Shown here: piece after piece, positions 1-9,339 of the stretch | Layout of the letters: every line of letters starts with the position of its first letter | Numbering within the stretch: the stretch's first letter is position 1 | Origin: Chryseobacterium echinoideorum | Lineage (GTDB): Bacteria > Bacteroidota > Bacteroidia > Flavobacteriales > Weeksellaceae | Direction of reading: 5' to 3' | Length of the DNA: 64,000 nt | Assembly: GCF_007474535.1 (NCBI RefSeq) | Contig: NZ_VKNW01000013.1 | Coordinates: 1-64,000 of the forward strand | The notes under the pieces: model-generated | Told to the model about the DNA's origin: nothing | Seen by the model: the letters and a program-made list of their open reading frames with translations, nothing else | The model's database searches: none | Made by a program: the position numbers and the translations under genes

Positions 1-64
1 CCCTGAATAACTGTGAGAAAAATTTAAAAAAAAAGCAAAAAGGAAAAGAAAAGGACATAAAAAT

Positions 65-98
65 ACCTCCGGAATGATTCAGAGGTTAATTTTTTATT
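65..98 (-). terminator. possible terminator of the XRE regulator gene
   Basis: Read on the minus strand just past the regulator stop, a short CCTC/GAGG stem with a loop of about 12 nt is followed by a T-rich stretch. The stem is short, so this is a weak call. Confidence 0.3.
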
Positions 99-108
99 AT
101 AAAACGGA

Positions 109-402
109 TTATTTTAAATTTTCGGGAACTTCAATATTGTTCTTTTTAATGTATTCTAGCAATTGATTATATTTTTCTTCAAAATCGTTGCTTCCACATT
201 TATGAGAAATACTGCAGATATCAGACGGCTTTATATCCAAAATATCAGAGATTTTCGTGAGAATTTCAAGATTGATTTTGACTTTAGAATTTTCTATATC
301 TGAATAGGCTTTTTGAGAAATGCCCATTTCAAACGCCATATATTCTTGAGTAAGATCTCGCTCTCGCCTTATTTTTCTGATATTTTGTCCACAAATTTTC
401 AT
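109..402 (-). CDS. XRE-family helix-turn-helix transcriptional regulator
   Basis: A 97-residue protein that is essentially one Cro/C1-type helix-turn-helix. Residues 8-60 read as the five-helix fold, with the typical stretches IRKIRRERDLTQEYMA and GISQKAYSDIENSK. A lysine- and glutamate-rich tail of about 30 residues follows and may dimerise. There is no membrane segment or sensor domain. It is divergent from the cbb3 oxidase genes, and the shared spacer carries two outward-facing -7 boxes that form a dyad, so it may repress itself or the oxidase genes. That regulatory link is inferred from position only; many similar small regulators are orphans. Confidence 0.85.
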   Translation of the reverse strand: MKICGQNIRKIRRERDLTQEYMAFEMGISQKAYSDIENSKVKINLEILTKISDILDIKPSDICSISHKCGSNDFEEKYNQLLEYIKKNNIEVPENLK

Positions 403-460
403 CGCACAATAGCTTTAGTAGTTTTGGGTATATTTTAGAAGTATATCTAATAGCCATAGA

Positions 461-481
461 CAAAGTTAGTAAATACCTTTG
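461..481. promoter_or_regulatory. overlapping divergent -7 boxes forming a dyad
   Basis: The plus strand reads CAAAGTTA at 461-468, which is TAACTTTG on the minus strand, then TACCTTTG at 474-481. Both match the Bacteroidetes -7 consensus TAnnTTTG. They face outward toward the XRE regulator (start 402) and ccoNO (start 590). Together they form an imperfect inverted repeat with a 5-nt centre. Neither has a convincing -33 TTTG at ideal spacing. A regulator bound to the dyad would cover both promoters. The implied ccoNO leader is about 100 nt. Confidence 0.5.
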
Positions 482-589
482 TCAAAATATTATACAAGCA
501 GCATAATATTTATTTACAGTTGAACATCATTCTTTATTAACGAGAAAAATCGACGGTAAAAAATTGATCCGCTGCAAGAAACAAGACTT

Positions 590-2869
590 ATGGAGACGCA
601 AAAATTTAATTATGACAATAATATTGTCAGAGCATTCCTCTATGCAACTATTGTATTTGGAATTATTGGTTTTATTTTGGGGCTAACAGCAGCTTTAATG
701 CTTTTCTATCCTGAGCTTCCTGAATTTTTATTCGGAACTGATGATACAACCATTATGAGTTTACGAAGTGGAAATATTCAGGGATTGATTAATTCTCAGG
801 GAGCATTAGGTTTTGGAAGGATTAGAATGCTTCATACAAGTGCCGTTATTTTCGCTTTTGTGTGTAATTCTTTTTTCTGCGGTGGGTACTACAGTATGCA
901 GAGACTTCTAAAAACCAGAATGTACAGCGATACGCTTTCATGGATCCACTTCTGGACATGGCAGATTATGATCATTGCCGTTGTGATTACATTCTTAATG
1001 GGAATCAATACTTCTAAAGAATATGCTGAGCATGAGTGGCCAATTGATATTCTGATTACTTTTTCATGGGTAGTTTTCGGGATCAATATGTTTGGAACAA
1101 TTGCCAAAAGAAGAGTACGCCATCTTTATGTAGCTATCTGGTTCTACATTGCTACATGGATCGCAGTTGCTATGCTTCATATCTTCAATAATTTGGAAGT
1201 CCCATTATCATTTACAAGCTGGAAATCTTATTCTGCCTACGCAGGAGTAAAAGACGCTTTAGTGCAATGGTGGTATGGCCACAATGCTGTTGCGTTTGTA
1301 TTGACAACACCAGTTCTTGGTTTAATGTATTACTTTATGCCAAAAGCCGCAAACAGACCTGTGTTTTCATATAAATTATCAATCATTCACTTCTGGTCTT
1401 TAATCTTCGTTTACCTTTGGGCAGGACCTCATCACCTTCAGTACACTGCTTTACCGGCATGGGCTCAAGCAGTAGGAACAGGTTTCTCAATTATGCTTAT
1501 AGCACCATCATGGGGCGGAATGCTTAATGGTCTATTAACTTTAAGAGGAGCATGGGACAAAGTAAGAGAAAATCCTATTCTTAAATTCTTTGTTGTAGCT
1601 GTTACCTGTTATGGAATGGCAACTTTTGAAGGACCGCTTTTGGCTACAAAATCTTTAAATAAAATTGGGCATTATACTGACTGGGTAATCGGACACGTAC
1701 ATTTGGGGGCTTTAGGATGGAATGGTTTTATGGCATTCGGAGTGGTATACTATCTGATCCCAATCATGTGGAGAACGGAACTTTGGTCTAAAAAGCTTGC
1801 CAATCTACACTTCTGGCTAGGTACTTTAGGAATCATTTTCTACGCTGTTCCGATGTATATTGCAGGATTTACACAAGGTTTGATGTGGAAACAATTTAAT
1901 CCGGACGGAACTCTATTATGGAAAAACTGGTTAGATACTGTTACTGCTATTATTCCATATTATAAAATGAGATTTTTAGGAGGGTTATTTTATTTAAGCG
2001 GAGCAATTTTAATGGTTGTTAATGTTTATAAAACCATCAGAAAAGGATCATTCCAAAAAGAAGTTCCTGCGGAAGCTCCTGCATTAGCAAATGTCGGAAG
2101 TGCAAGAAAAGAAGGCGAAGGTGTACACCTTTGGCTGGAAAGAACTCCTCACTTATTATCAATATTGGCATTTATTGCGATTGCTATCGGTGGATTGGTA
2201 GAAATTGTTCCTACACTCACTGTGAAAAGTAACTTACCTACTATATCTGCAGTAAAACCATATTCTCCGCTTGAACTGGAAGGTAGAGATCTCTATATTC
2301 GCGAAGGCTGTAATTCCTGCCATTCCCAAATGATAAGACCGTTCCGTGATGAAGTTAACAGGTTTGATGGTAAAAACGGACAATATTCCAAAGCAGGTGA
2401 ATTTGTATACGACAGACCATTCTTATGGGGTTCCAAAAGAACAGGACCGGATTTACACAGAGAAGGTAACAGAAATCCTGATTCATGGCACTTTAAACAT
2501 ATGTACAACCCGAGAGTTACATCTGCAGGATCTATCATGCCACGTTTTCCATGGCTGATAACCAACCAGCTAGATCGCTCGCAAATGGTGGATAAAATGA
2601 AACTGATGAAAAATACTTTTGACATTCCTTATACTAAAGCACAGATTGACTCAGCAGATCAGTGGGCAGATAATCAGTCTAAAGCAATTGTAAAAAGAAT
2701 TTATGCTGAGGCAGCAGATGTGAAAGTACAGGTAGAAAAAGATAAAGCAGCAAAAGGAAATCAGTTTGTCCCTCTGGAACAGCGCGAGATCATTGCCATG
2801 ATTGCGTATCTGCAAAGACTGGGAACAGACATCAAAACAACTGAGATTAAAACAGCAAGTGTAGATTAA
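590..2869 (+). CDS. ccoNO: cbb3-type cytochrome c oxidase, fused subunits I and II
   Basis: A 759-residue fusion of the catalytic CcoN subunit (about residues 1-500) and the membrane-anchored cytochrome c subunit CcoO (about 525-759). It reduces oxygen to water at the inner membrane with high affinity and pumps protons. The CcoN part is polytopic and shows the expected histidines: H82 in RMLHTS, H231 in WWYGHN, H281/H282 in GPHHLQ and H369/H371 in HVHLGALGW, which fit the low-spin heme, CuB and heme b3. A further membrane segment precedes the CcoO heme c motif CNSCH (C574, C577, H578), with a likely Met ligand in GSIMPRFPW. Such fusions are common in Bacteroidetes. ccoP follows after 18 bp. 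No ccoS, ccoG, ccoH, ccoI or separate ccoQ is visible nearby. Confidence 0.97.
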   Translation: METQKFNYDNNIVRAFLYATIVFGIIGFILGLTAALMLFYPELPEFLFGTDDTTIMSLRSGNIQGLINSQGALGFGRIRMLHTSAVIFAFVCNSFFCGGYYSMQRLLKTRMYSDTLSWIHFWTWQIMIIAVVITFLMGINTSKEYAEHEWPIDILITFSWVVFGINMFGTIAKRRVRHLYVAIWFYIATWIAVAMLHIFNNLEVPLSFTSWKSYSAYAGVKDALVQWWYGHNAVAFVLTTPVLGLMYYFMPKAANRPVFSYKLSIIHFWSLIFVYLWAGPHHLQYTALPAWAQAVGTGFSIMLIAPSWGGMLNGLLTLRGAWDKVRENPILKFFVVAVTCYGMATFEGPLLATKSLNKIGHYTDWVIGHVHLGALGWNGFMAFGVVYYLIPIMWRTELWSKKLANLHFWLGTLGIIFYAVPMYIAGFTQGLMWKQFNPDGTLLWKNWLDTVTAIIPYYKMRFLGGLFYLSGAILMVVNVYKTIRKGSFQKEVPAEAPALANVGSARKEGEGVHLWLERTPHLLSILAFIAIAIGGLVEIVPTLTVKSNLPTISAVKPYSPLELEGRDLYIREGCNSCHSQMIRPFRDEVNRFDGKNGQYSKAGEFVYDRPFLWGSKRTGPDLHREGNRNPDSWHFKHMYNPRVTSAGSIMPRFPWLITNQLDRSQMVDKMKLMKNTFDIPYTKAQIDSADQWADNQSKAIVKRIYAEAADVKVQVEKDKAAKGNQFVPLEQREIIAMIAYLQRLGTDIKTTEIKTASVD

Positions 2870-2887
2870 TTTTAAATATTATTTGAA

Positions 2888-3766
2888 ATGAAAACAAGAA
2901 CTCCAATATCTATATATATTGCTCTTACCATTGGGATCATCATCATGGCATTTGAAATGTTCGCACAGGATTCCGATTACTTATCTACACCTATATTTTG
3001 GGCATTGCTGATTATTGTAACCATCTTATTGCTCATTATGAACTCTATCGGAGATTTGGTGGAAAACGAAAGGTTCAGCAGATTGACAGATGAAGAAAAG
3101 CGTCTGTATATTACAGATAAAAACACACCGTATGTACAGAAACTCTGGAATTCAGCATTCAAAAAGCAGTCACAGTCCGAAGAAACTGACATTCTGATTG
3201 ATCACGGTTTTGACGGCATTACCGAACTCGACAATTCTTTACCTAAATGGTGGATCGGGCTTTTTTATTTCGGAATTATCTTCTGCGGCGTTTACATGAT
3301 TGCATTTGCTTTTACAGATTATGCACATCCAGAGGCAGAGTATGATAAGGAAACAAAAATTCAGCTGGCTTCTATAGAAGAATACGAAAAAAATGCGCCA
3401 CCTATCAATCTGGAAACAGCAAAATACAGCGCAGATTATATTTCTGAAGGCGAGCAATTGTTTAAAACCAATTGTGTAACCTGCCACGGCGACAACGGAA
3501 AAGGAGGAATTGGACCTAACCTCACAGATAATCACTGGATCAACATCAAAGAAAAAAGCTTATTCAAAAATGTTTTCTGGATGCTTGAAAATGGTTCGCC
3601 CAACAATCCAACTATGCGTCCGTTTATTAAAGAAGGAACCATCACAGGAAGAGATGCCGAAAAAATTGCATCTTACATCTATCATATTAACCAGGAAAAA
3701 TCACCAGTTACACAAGCTCAGGGAGGTGCAGCTCCACAAGGCGAAGCTGTAAAATGGAAAGAATAA
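2888..3766 (+). CDS. ccoP: cbb3-type cytochrome c oxidase subunit III
   Basis: A 292-residue membrane-anchored cytochrome c that passes electrons to the CcoNO core. Hydrophobic segments lie near residues 7-25, 36-55 and 121-142. A periplasmic cytochrome c domain follows, with one CVTCH heme motif (C196, C199, H200) and a probable Met ligand in NPTMRPF. Classical proteobacterial CcoP has two hemes; only one CxxCH is visible here, as in the shorter Bacteroidetes form. The tail is rich in Gln, Gly and Ala. It lies 18 bp after ccoNO and is surely co-transcribed. The transcript probably ends near the hairpin at about 3910. Confidence 0.95.
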   Translation: MKTRTPISIYIALTIGIIIMAFEMFAQDSDYLSTPIFWALLIIVTILLLIMNSIGDLVENERFSRLTDEEKRLYITDKNTPYVQKLWNSAFKKQSQSEETDILIDHGFDGITELDNSLPKWWIGLFYFGIIFCGVYMIAFAFTDYAHPEAEYDKETKIQLASIEEYEKNAPPINLETAKYSADYISEGEQLFKTNCVTCHGDNGKGGIGPNLTDNHWINIKEKSLFKNVFWMLENGSPNNPTMRPFIKEGTITGRDAEKIASYIYHINQEKSPVTQAQGGAAPQGEAVKWKE

Positions 3767-3809
3767 TTACTCATTTTAAATATATAATTTATGAATTGAA
3801 TCTCCATCA

Positions 3810-3935
3810 GATGTATGTCGCGGTTGTAACTCAACTAACATCTGAAAACCTATTCACTTTTTTTAAATATTCCATAATATTTAAGATCAGCCGAGGCATA
3901 CATCAAAAGAACCTGTTCGTTTGAACAGGTTTTTC
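3810..3935 (+). ncRNA. structured RNA candidate resembling 6S (6S-Flavo type)
   Basis: In the ccoP-tamB spacer, positions 3810-3823 (GATGTATGTCGCGG) pair with 3891-3904 (CCGAGGCATACATC), giving 13 of 14 pairs including one G-U. Inside is a perfect 9-bp hairpin, with arms 3863-3871 and 3876-3884. A strong intrinsic terminator hairpin follows at once. A closing stem, an AT-rich internal bubble, an apical hairpin and a terminator is the architecture of 6S RNA, which mimics an open promoter and binds RNA polymerase. The short 6S-Flavo class known in Flavobacteria is about 100 nt, matching the roughly 95 nt here. The pairing is directly visible; the 6S assignment is inference. An alternative pairing of the 5' arm (TCAGATGT with ACATCTGA at 3840-3847) also exists. 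Confidence 0.5.
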
Positions 3936-3938
3936 TTA
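3909..3938 (+). terminator. intrinsic terminator after the structured RNA
   Basis: AACCTGTTC, a 4-nt loop, then GAACAGGTT followed by TTTC forms a 9-bp stem with a short U-rich tail. It would end the structured RNA and possibly read-through from ccoP. Confidence 0.7.
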
Positions 3939-4148
3939 TTTCGGAAAAGTACCACATTTTTATATTCTTACCATAAAATGCAGCAATTGGCAAAAATTTT
4001 GCTTAAATGAAGTAACAGCTTTAAAAAAGACTGCCATAAAATAAATAAATAAATAAATCATGCTAAAACTCATTACATTTCAAATTCTGAAAATATAAGA
4101 CATCCATAATTTCATGCCCGTGAGTTACCCTCACATTTAATCCGAATT

Positions 4149-4156
4149 GTATATTT
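4149..4156 (+). promoter_or_regulatory. -7 promoter box of tamB
   Basis: TATATTTG matches TAnnTTTG exactly. It lies 17 nt before the TTG codon at 4174 and overlaps the alternative TTG codon at 4147, which favours 4174 as the true translation start. Confidence 0.5.
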
Positions 4157-4173
4157 GTCTAAATCACAGAAAC

Positions 4174-7100
4174 TTGAAACTGAAATTTAATAAAAGAAAA
4201 ATTCTCAGAGGTGTTGTTATAACAATCACCTCCATCATTGTTTTAATCATACTTCTCGTCCTTAGTCTCAGGCTTCCCGCTGTACAAAACTATGTAAAAG
4301 ATAAACTTGTTGTATATCTGGAAGGTAAAATCAAAACAAAAGTAAGTTTGGATAAAGTTTACATTGGTTTTCCCAACAGTATCATAATGGAAAATTTGTA
4401 TCTGCAGGGGCAAAAAACCGATACCCTTCTTGCTGTCAGAAAATTTGATGTTGGTCTCAATATGTGGCAGCTGATGAAATCCAAGGCGGATATTACTTCA
4501 ATTGATTTGGAAGGAGTTCGTGCAAATGTTGTCAGAAAACCGGACGGAAAATTCAATTTCGATTATATAATTGATGCTTTCGCTACTTCAGATGAAGAAC
4601 AGGAAAAGAAACCTTCAAAACCTTTCATTATTTCTTTAGATAAAATTAAACTAAAAGATATAGGTCTTACCTTCAATGATCAACAATCAAGAAACGACAT
4701 CAAAGTTTATTTTAAATCTTTTGATACAAGAGTACAAACGTTTGATCTTCAAAACAACAATTATGCAGTCAACGATATTAATCTTGACGGATTAAAATTA
4801 AAATTAAAGCAGGATCTGGTAGAAGAAGTTGCTAAAAATGTCGAAGAAAAAGTAGATTCTCTGAATCAGAAAAAACCTATGAAATTAGGTTTAAACGGAA
4901 TAAAGCTAACCAATTTTGATGTAGATTACGGTGATGATAACACCAAAACTTTTGCAAAAGTTCTATTTAAAGAACTCAGCACCAAAGTCAACAGCATTGA
5001 TCTGGAAAACAATAATTATAATATTGGAAATGTTTATCTGACCGGAGCAAACATCAATGCCAATCTTTTTCTTCCGGCAGACAATGCAAATCCTAAAAAT
5101 CAGAATGATCCGGATCCGGCAAAATCTTCGGAGCAACAACAAGCAATGAATCTTGTTTTAGGGAAACTTCTATTAGATGATGTAAAAGTAGCTTACAACA
5201 ATACAGCTATTGCCCCCACAAAAAACGGAATGGATTTTAATCATCTGAATTTTTCTAAACTCAATCTGGATGTCAGAAATTTTAAAATGCTGAACGGTAC
5301 TTTTGCCGGAAGTGTAAAATCTGCAGAAATCCAGGAAGCGAGAGGTTTGAATGTACAAAAATTTAACACCGATTTTGTGTATGCCGAAAAAGAAGCTTAC
5401 CTCAAAAATCTCTATTTGCAAACTCCAAAAACGGTTTTAAGAGACGAGGTTATTTTAAATTATAATTCGATTGAACAATTATCTTCCAATTTGGGAGCAG
5501 TAAAAATTTCAGCTGACATCCGCGATTCTAAAATCGGATTTTCTGATATTCTTACTATTGTTCCTACTTTACGAAACACAGCACCATTCAACAAATATCC
5601 TAATGCCACTTTGAATGTGAATGCTATTGTAAGAGGAAATATCAACGATTTATCTATTCAAAACCTGAAGGTTTCAGGATTAGACAAACTCAGGGTTTTG
5701 GCTTCGGGAAAAATCAAAAATGCAACAAATCCTGACCAACTGTATTACAATTTGAATGTGGCGGAACTATCCACAGCATCTAAAACGATTTATAATCTCG
5801 TTCCGAAAAATACTATTCCAAGCAATATAACATTACCTTCGTTCTTAACTATTCGTGGAACAGCAAAAGGAACCACACAGGTTGTAGATACCAACCTTCG
5901 CCTTACTTCTACATTGGGGAATGCTGCCGTAATTGCCAAAGCCGATTTACGAAGAAAAAACAGAGAAACTTTCGATGTGAAAGCCAATCTTCAAAATTTA
6001 CAGATCGGAAAAATAATCCAGAATAAAGATCTGGGAAGCATCACAGCAAAAATCAATGCTAAAGGACAAGGTTTTGACCCGAAAATAATGACTGCTAATT
6101 TAAGTGGCGATGTACAATCTGCAACTTATAATGGATACACTTATCAGAACATGAATCTGAAAGGAAAAATCACTCGTGGTGTGTATGATATTGATTTAAA
6201 CTCCAAAGATCCGAACGCTAATTTACATCTTGCCGCTTCCGGAGTTTTCAATGACAATCCGACTGTGAAAGTTAATGGAAACATCAACAAATTAGACTTA
6301 AACAAGCTTGGTTTTTACAGTTCGCCGATGATTATTGCAGGCGGAATTGACGGAGATTTTACAAACCTTGATCCCGATCATCTGAACGGTTATCTGAATC
6401 TTCAGGATTTTGCCATTTCCGATACAAAAGAAGTATATCCGCTTCAGGAAGTGAGACTGAATGCAGTGTCTACCGCTGATTCTACTTTAATAAAACTCAA
6501 TTCGCAGATTGCCGATGTTGAACTTAACGGAAAATATAAATTAACTCAGATATTCGGAGCTTTATCACAAACAATTAATCAGTATTATCAGTTTCAGAAG
6601 CCAGATCCAAATCAGAAAATTGATGCCGGACAGTTTTTTACCCTTAATGCCTCAATTAAAAATGATGACCTCATCAGAAAATTTGTTCCGGATCTGAAAA
6701 GTTTTGAAACCATTACTATTACAGGAAATTATAATGCAGATTCCCAGAATATAGAGCTTGATGCAAAAATCCCACAGGTTTTATATGGCACAAATTCCCT
6801 TGAAAATACCAGTCTGAAAATTACCAATGAAAATCAGGCATTGCAGTATAATTTGAATGTTACCTCATTGAAAAGCGAAAGTTTTGCTTTGAATAAAGTC
6901 AATATCAATGGTGATGTTGCCCAAAATACCATCAATTATAATATTGCAACGAAAGATGAAAAAGATGAAACGCAGTTTCTGATTGCCGGAAATGCGAAAT
7001 CTATGAACGACATTACAGAAATTTCTTTAAATCCAGATGGTTTAAAACTAAATTATATGGATTGGGCGGTTGATGAAAACAATAAAATTCAGATTTTCAG

Positions 7101-9219
7101 TCAGGGAATTGTAGCAGATCAGTTCAGGCTTTCCAACTCGGGAGCAGAAATTACTCTTCAGTCTGAGAGCAATTCACCAACTAGCCCGCTGAATGTTTCT
7201 CTGAAAGATTTTAAAATTGAAACCATTACGGAAATCATCAAAAAAGATTCGCTTTTGGCAAAAGGAACTATCAACGGAACTGCGCAACTGAGAGATTTAA
7301 CTAAAAATATGACCTTCACATCAGATATTGATGTTACCGATTTATTTGTCTTCGGAAATCCTGTAGGAAACCTTGATATTAAAGTCAACAATCAGTCAGC
7401 GAATCTTCTGAATGCAGATATTGTACTTTCAGGAAATAATAATGATGTGAAAATCTTAGGAACATACAATACTTCTGCAAGCAGTTTTGATTTGGATTTA
7501 AATATGAATCAGCTTCAGATGAAAACGCTGCAAGGCTTTACCATGAACGCAATTAGCAATACAGAAGGGCACCTCTCCGGAGATTTAAAAATAACTGGAA
7601 CTACTGAGGCACCGAGAATCTTAGGTGACGTAAAAATGAATAATGTAGGAATGATGATTTCCCAGACAGGAAGTGATTTCAGAAACATTAATGACAAAAT
7701 AAGTTTTACCAGCCGCGGAGTAGAATTTGATGATTTTAAAATCAATGATAAAGACGGAAATTCTCTCAATATTGACGGCCAGGTGCTCACAACAACCTAC
7801 AGAGATTTTGCTTTCAATCTGGATGTAGACGCAAAAGATTTCAAAGTTGTCAATTCAGAGAAATCAAATGATGCTATAATGTATGGAATTCTGGCAATAG
7901 ATGCTGCTTTACAGGTAAGAGGAAATTTAGACCTGCCCAGAGTTGACGGAAGATTGGCGGTGTCAGAAACTACTGATTTTACTTTTGTACTTCCTCAATC
8001 TTCGCCTTCATTACAGGAAAGAGATGGAATTGTAGAGTTTATTGATCAGGATCAGGTAGAATTAACCAAAACCATCAAAGATGATTCTATTGATTCACAG
8101 ACCAACCTCAAGGGAATGGATGTAAATGTGAATATTGAACTAAGCAAAGAAGCAAAAATGTCGATTATTATTGATAAAGCCAACGGAGATTTTGTAAAAC
8201 TTCAGGGTGAGGCAGATCTCACAGGAGGAATAGATCCTTCAGGCAAAACCACTTTGGTAGGAGTTTATCAGGTAGAAAAAGGAAGCTACGAAATGTCCGT
8301 GAGTCTTCTAAAAAGAAAATTTGACATCCAGAAAGGAAGCACCATTACCTGGACGGGTGAGCCTACCACTGCCGATCTCGATATTACTGCAGTTTATAAA
8401 ACTGAAACGGCACCAATTGACTTGGTAGAACAGCAGTTTTCGGGTAATCCTTCTGAGTTGAATCAGTTTAAGCAGAGAATCCCGTTCAATACTTTATTGA
8501 TTCTGAAAGGCGAGTTGCTAAAACCTCAGATCAGTTTTGATATTACAACTGATGAAAAAAACAATGCGGTATCTTCTAATGTAACCGAAACTATAGATGG
8601 TAAACTTGCTCAGCTGAGGGAAGATGAAAATGAAATGAACAAACAGGTTTTTGCTTTATTGCTCCTGAATCGTTTTATTGGCGAAAATCCTTTCCAAAGC
8701 AATTCCGGATTGTCTGCTGAGACTATGGCAAGACAGAGTGTGAGTAAGATTCTTTCTCAGCAGCTTAATAATTTAGCTTCAGATTTGATCAAAGGGGTTG
8801 ACCTCAACTTTGATCTGGAATCTACAGAAGATTATTCTACCGGAACACAGAATACCAGAACAGATCTGAATGTTGATGTCAGCAAAAGATTATTAAACGA
8901 CAGGTTAAAAGTATCTGTTGGAAGCAACTTCGGGCTGGAAGGAGAAACCAGACAAAATGAAAACACCACCAATATTGCAGGTGATGTAACCATAGATTAT
9001 GCACTTTCAAGAGACGGAAGATATACTTTAAGAGCTTACCGAAAAAACGAATATCAGGTTGCTTTGCAAGGACAGATTGTAGAAACAGGGCTTGGATTTG
9101 TAATTACCCTAGATTATGACAAATTCCGGGATATATTCAGAAAGTCCAGAAATAACCGAAACAGAGAAGCCATCGAAAACAAAAGAAAAAAAGACAAAGA
9201 AGCTGTAGAATTCAAATAA
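4174..9219 (+). CDS. tamB: translocation and assembly module protein TamB (DUF490)
   Basis: About 1,681 residues. An N-terminal membrane anchor (hydrophobic run VVITITSIIVLIILLVLSL, about residues 14-32) is followed by a very long periplasmic region of beta-rich, AsmA-like repeats. The C-terminal 400 residues read as the TamB/DUF490 domain (for example LVGVYQVEKGSYEMSV, and the end rich in Arg, Lys and Asn). TamB-type proteins bridge the inner and outer membranes and assist outer-membrane protein insertion and lipid transport. A TTG at 4147 would add nine residues, but the -7 promoter box overlaps it. The TTG at 4174 gives the expected LKLKFNKRKI start just before the anchor. The BamA-like lipoprotein gene follows after about 120 bp, the usual Bacteroidetes tamB-tamL pairing. 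Confidence 0.9.
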   Translation: MKLKFNKRKILRGVVITITSIIVLIILLVLSLRLPAVQNYVKDKLVVYLEGKIKTKVSLDKVYIGFPNSIIMENLYLQGQKTDTLLAVRKFDVGLNMWQLMKSKADITSIDLEGVRANVVRKPDGKFNFDYIIDAFATSDEEQEKKPSKPFIISLDKIKLKDIGLTFNDQQSRNDIKVYFKSFDTRVQTFDLQNNNYAVNDINLDGLKLKLKQDLVEEVAKNVEEKVDSLNQKKPMKLGLNGIKLTNFDVDYGDDNTKTFAKVLFKELSTKVNSIDLENNNYNIGNVYLTGANINANLFLPADNANPKNQNDPDPAKSSEQQQAMNLVLGKLLLDDVKVAYNNTAIAPTKNGMDFNHLNFSKLNLDVRNFKMLNGTFAGSVKSAEIQEARGLNVQKFNTDFVYAEKEAYLKNLYLQTPKTVLRDEVILNYNSIEQLSSNLGAVKISADIRDSKIGFSDILTIVPTLRNTAPFNKYPNATLNVNAIVRGNINDLSIQNLKVSGLDKLRVLASGKIKNATNPDQLYYNLNVAELSTASKTIYNLVPKNTIPSNITLPSFLTIRGTAKGTTQVVDTNLRLTSTLGNAAVIAKADLRRKNRETFDVKANLQNLQIGKIIQNKDLGSITAKINAKGQGFDPKIMTANLSGDVQSATYNGYTYQNMNLKGKITRGVYDIDLNSKDPNANLHLAASGVFNDNPTVKVNGNINKLDLNKLGFYSSPMIIAGGIDGDFTNLDPDHLNGYLNLQDFAISDTKEVYPLQEVRLNAVSTADSTLIKLNSQIADVELNGKYKLTQIFGALSQTINQYYQFQKPDPNQKIDAGQFFTLNASIKNDDLIRKFVPDLKSFETITITGNYNADSQNIELDAKIPQVLYGTNSLENTSLKITNENQALQYNLNVTSLKSESFALNKVNINGDVAQNTINYNIATKDEKDETQFLIAGNAKSMNDITEISLNPDGLKLNYMDWAVDENNKIQIFSQGIVADQFRLSNSGAEITLQSESNSPTSPLNVSLKDFKIETITEIIKKDSLLAKGTINGTAQLRDLTKNMTFTSDIDVTDLFVFGNPVGNLDIKVNNQSANLLNADIVLSGNNNDVKILGTYNTSASSFDLDLNMNQLQMKTLQGFTMNAISNTEGHLSGDLKITGTTEAPRILGDVKMNNVGMMISQTGSDFRNINDKISFTSRGVEFDDFKINDKDGNSLNIDGQVLTTTYRDFAFNLDVDAKDFKVVNSEKSNDAIMYGILAIDAALQVRGNLDLPRVDGRLAVSETTDFTFVLPQSSPSLQERDGIVEFIDQDQVELTKTIKDDSIDSQTNLKGMDVNVNIELSKEAKMSIIIDKANGDFVKLQGEADLTGGIDPSGKTTLVGVYQVEKGSYEMSVSLLKRKFDIQKGSTITWTGEPTTADLDITAVYKTETAPIDLVEQQFSGNPSELNQFKQRIPFNTLLILKGELLKPQISFDITTDEKNNAVSSNVTETIDGKLAQLREDENEMNKQVFALLLLNRFIGENPFQSNSGLSAETMARQSVSKILSQQLNNLASDLIKGVDLNFDLESTEDYSTGTQNTRTDLNVDVSKRLLNDRLKVSVGSNFGLEGETRQNENTTNIAGDVTIDYALSRDGRYTLRAYRKNEYQVALQGQIVETGLGFVITLDYDKFRDIFRKSRNNRNREAIENKRKKDKEAVEFK

Positions 9220-9339
9220 AAATTTTAATCCAAAGAGCGCAAATATTTTGTTACTACTGACGACTCGTTTTGCTTGCAAAGGCGTTTCACTCAGCAAAGA
9301 ATTCAAAATTTGCTTTTGGAAAAAAATATAAATTTTAGC

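Noticed and set aside
889-1107. Minus-strand open frame within ccoNO
   Set aside because: It lies wholly inside a well-supported gene, shows no recognisable domain, and has no start context; a shadow frame.
9274-9339. Longer N-terminus for TamL
   Set aside because: The 22 extra residues would precede the lipoprotein signal and are coded by poorly protein-like sequence; the ATG at 9340 gives a proper signal and lipobox.
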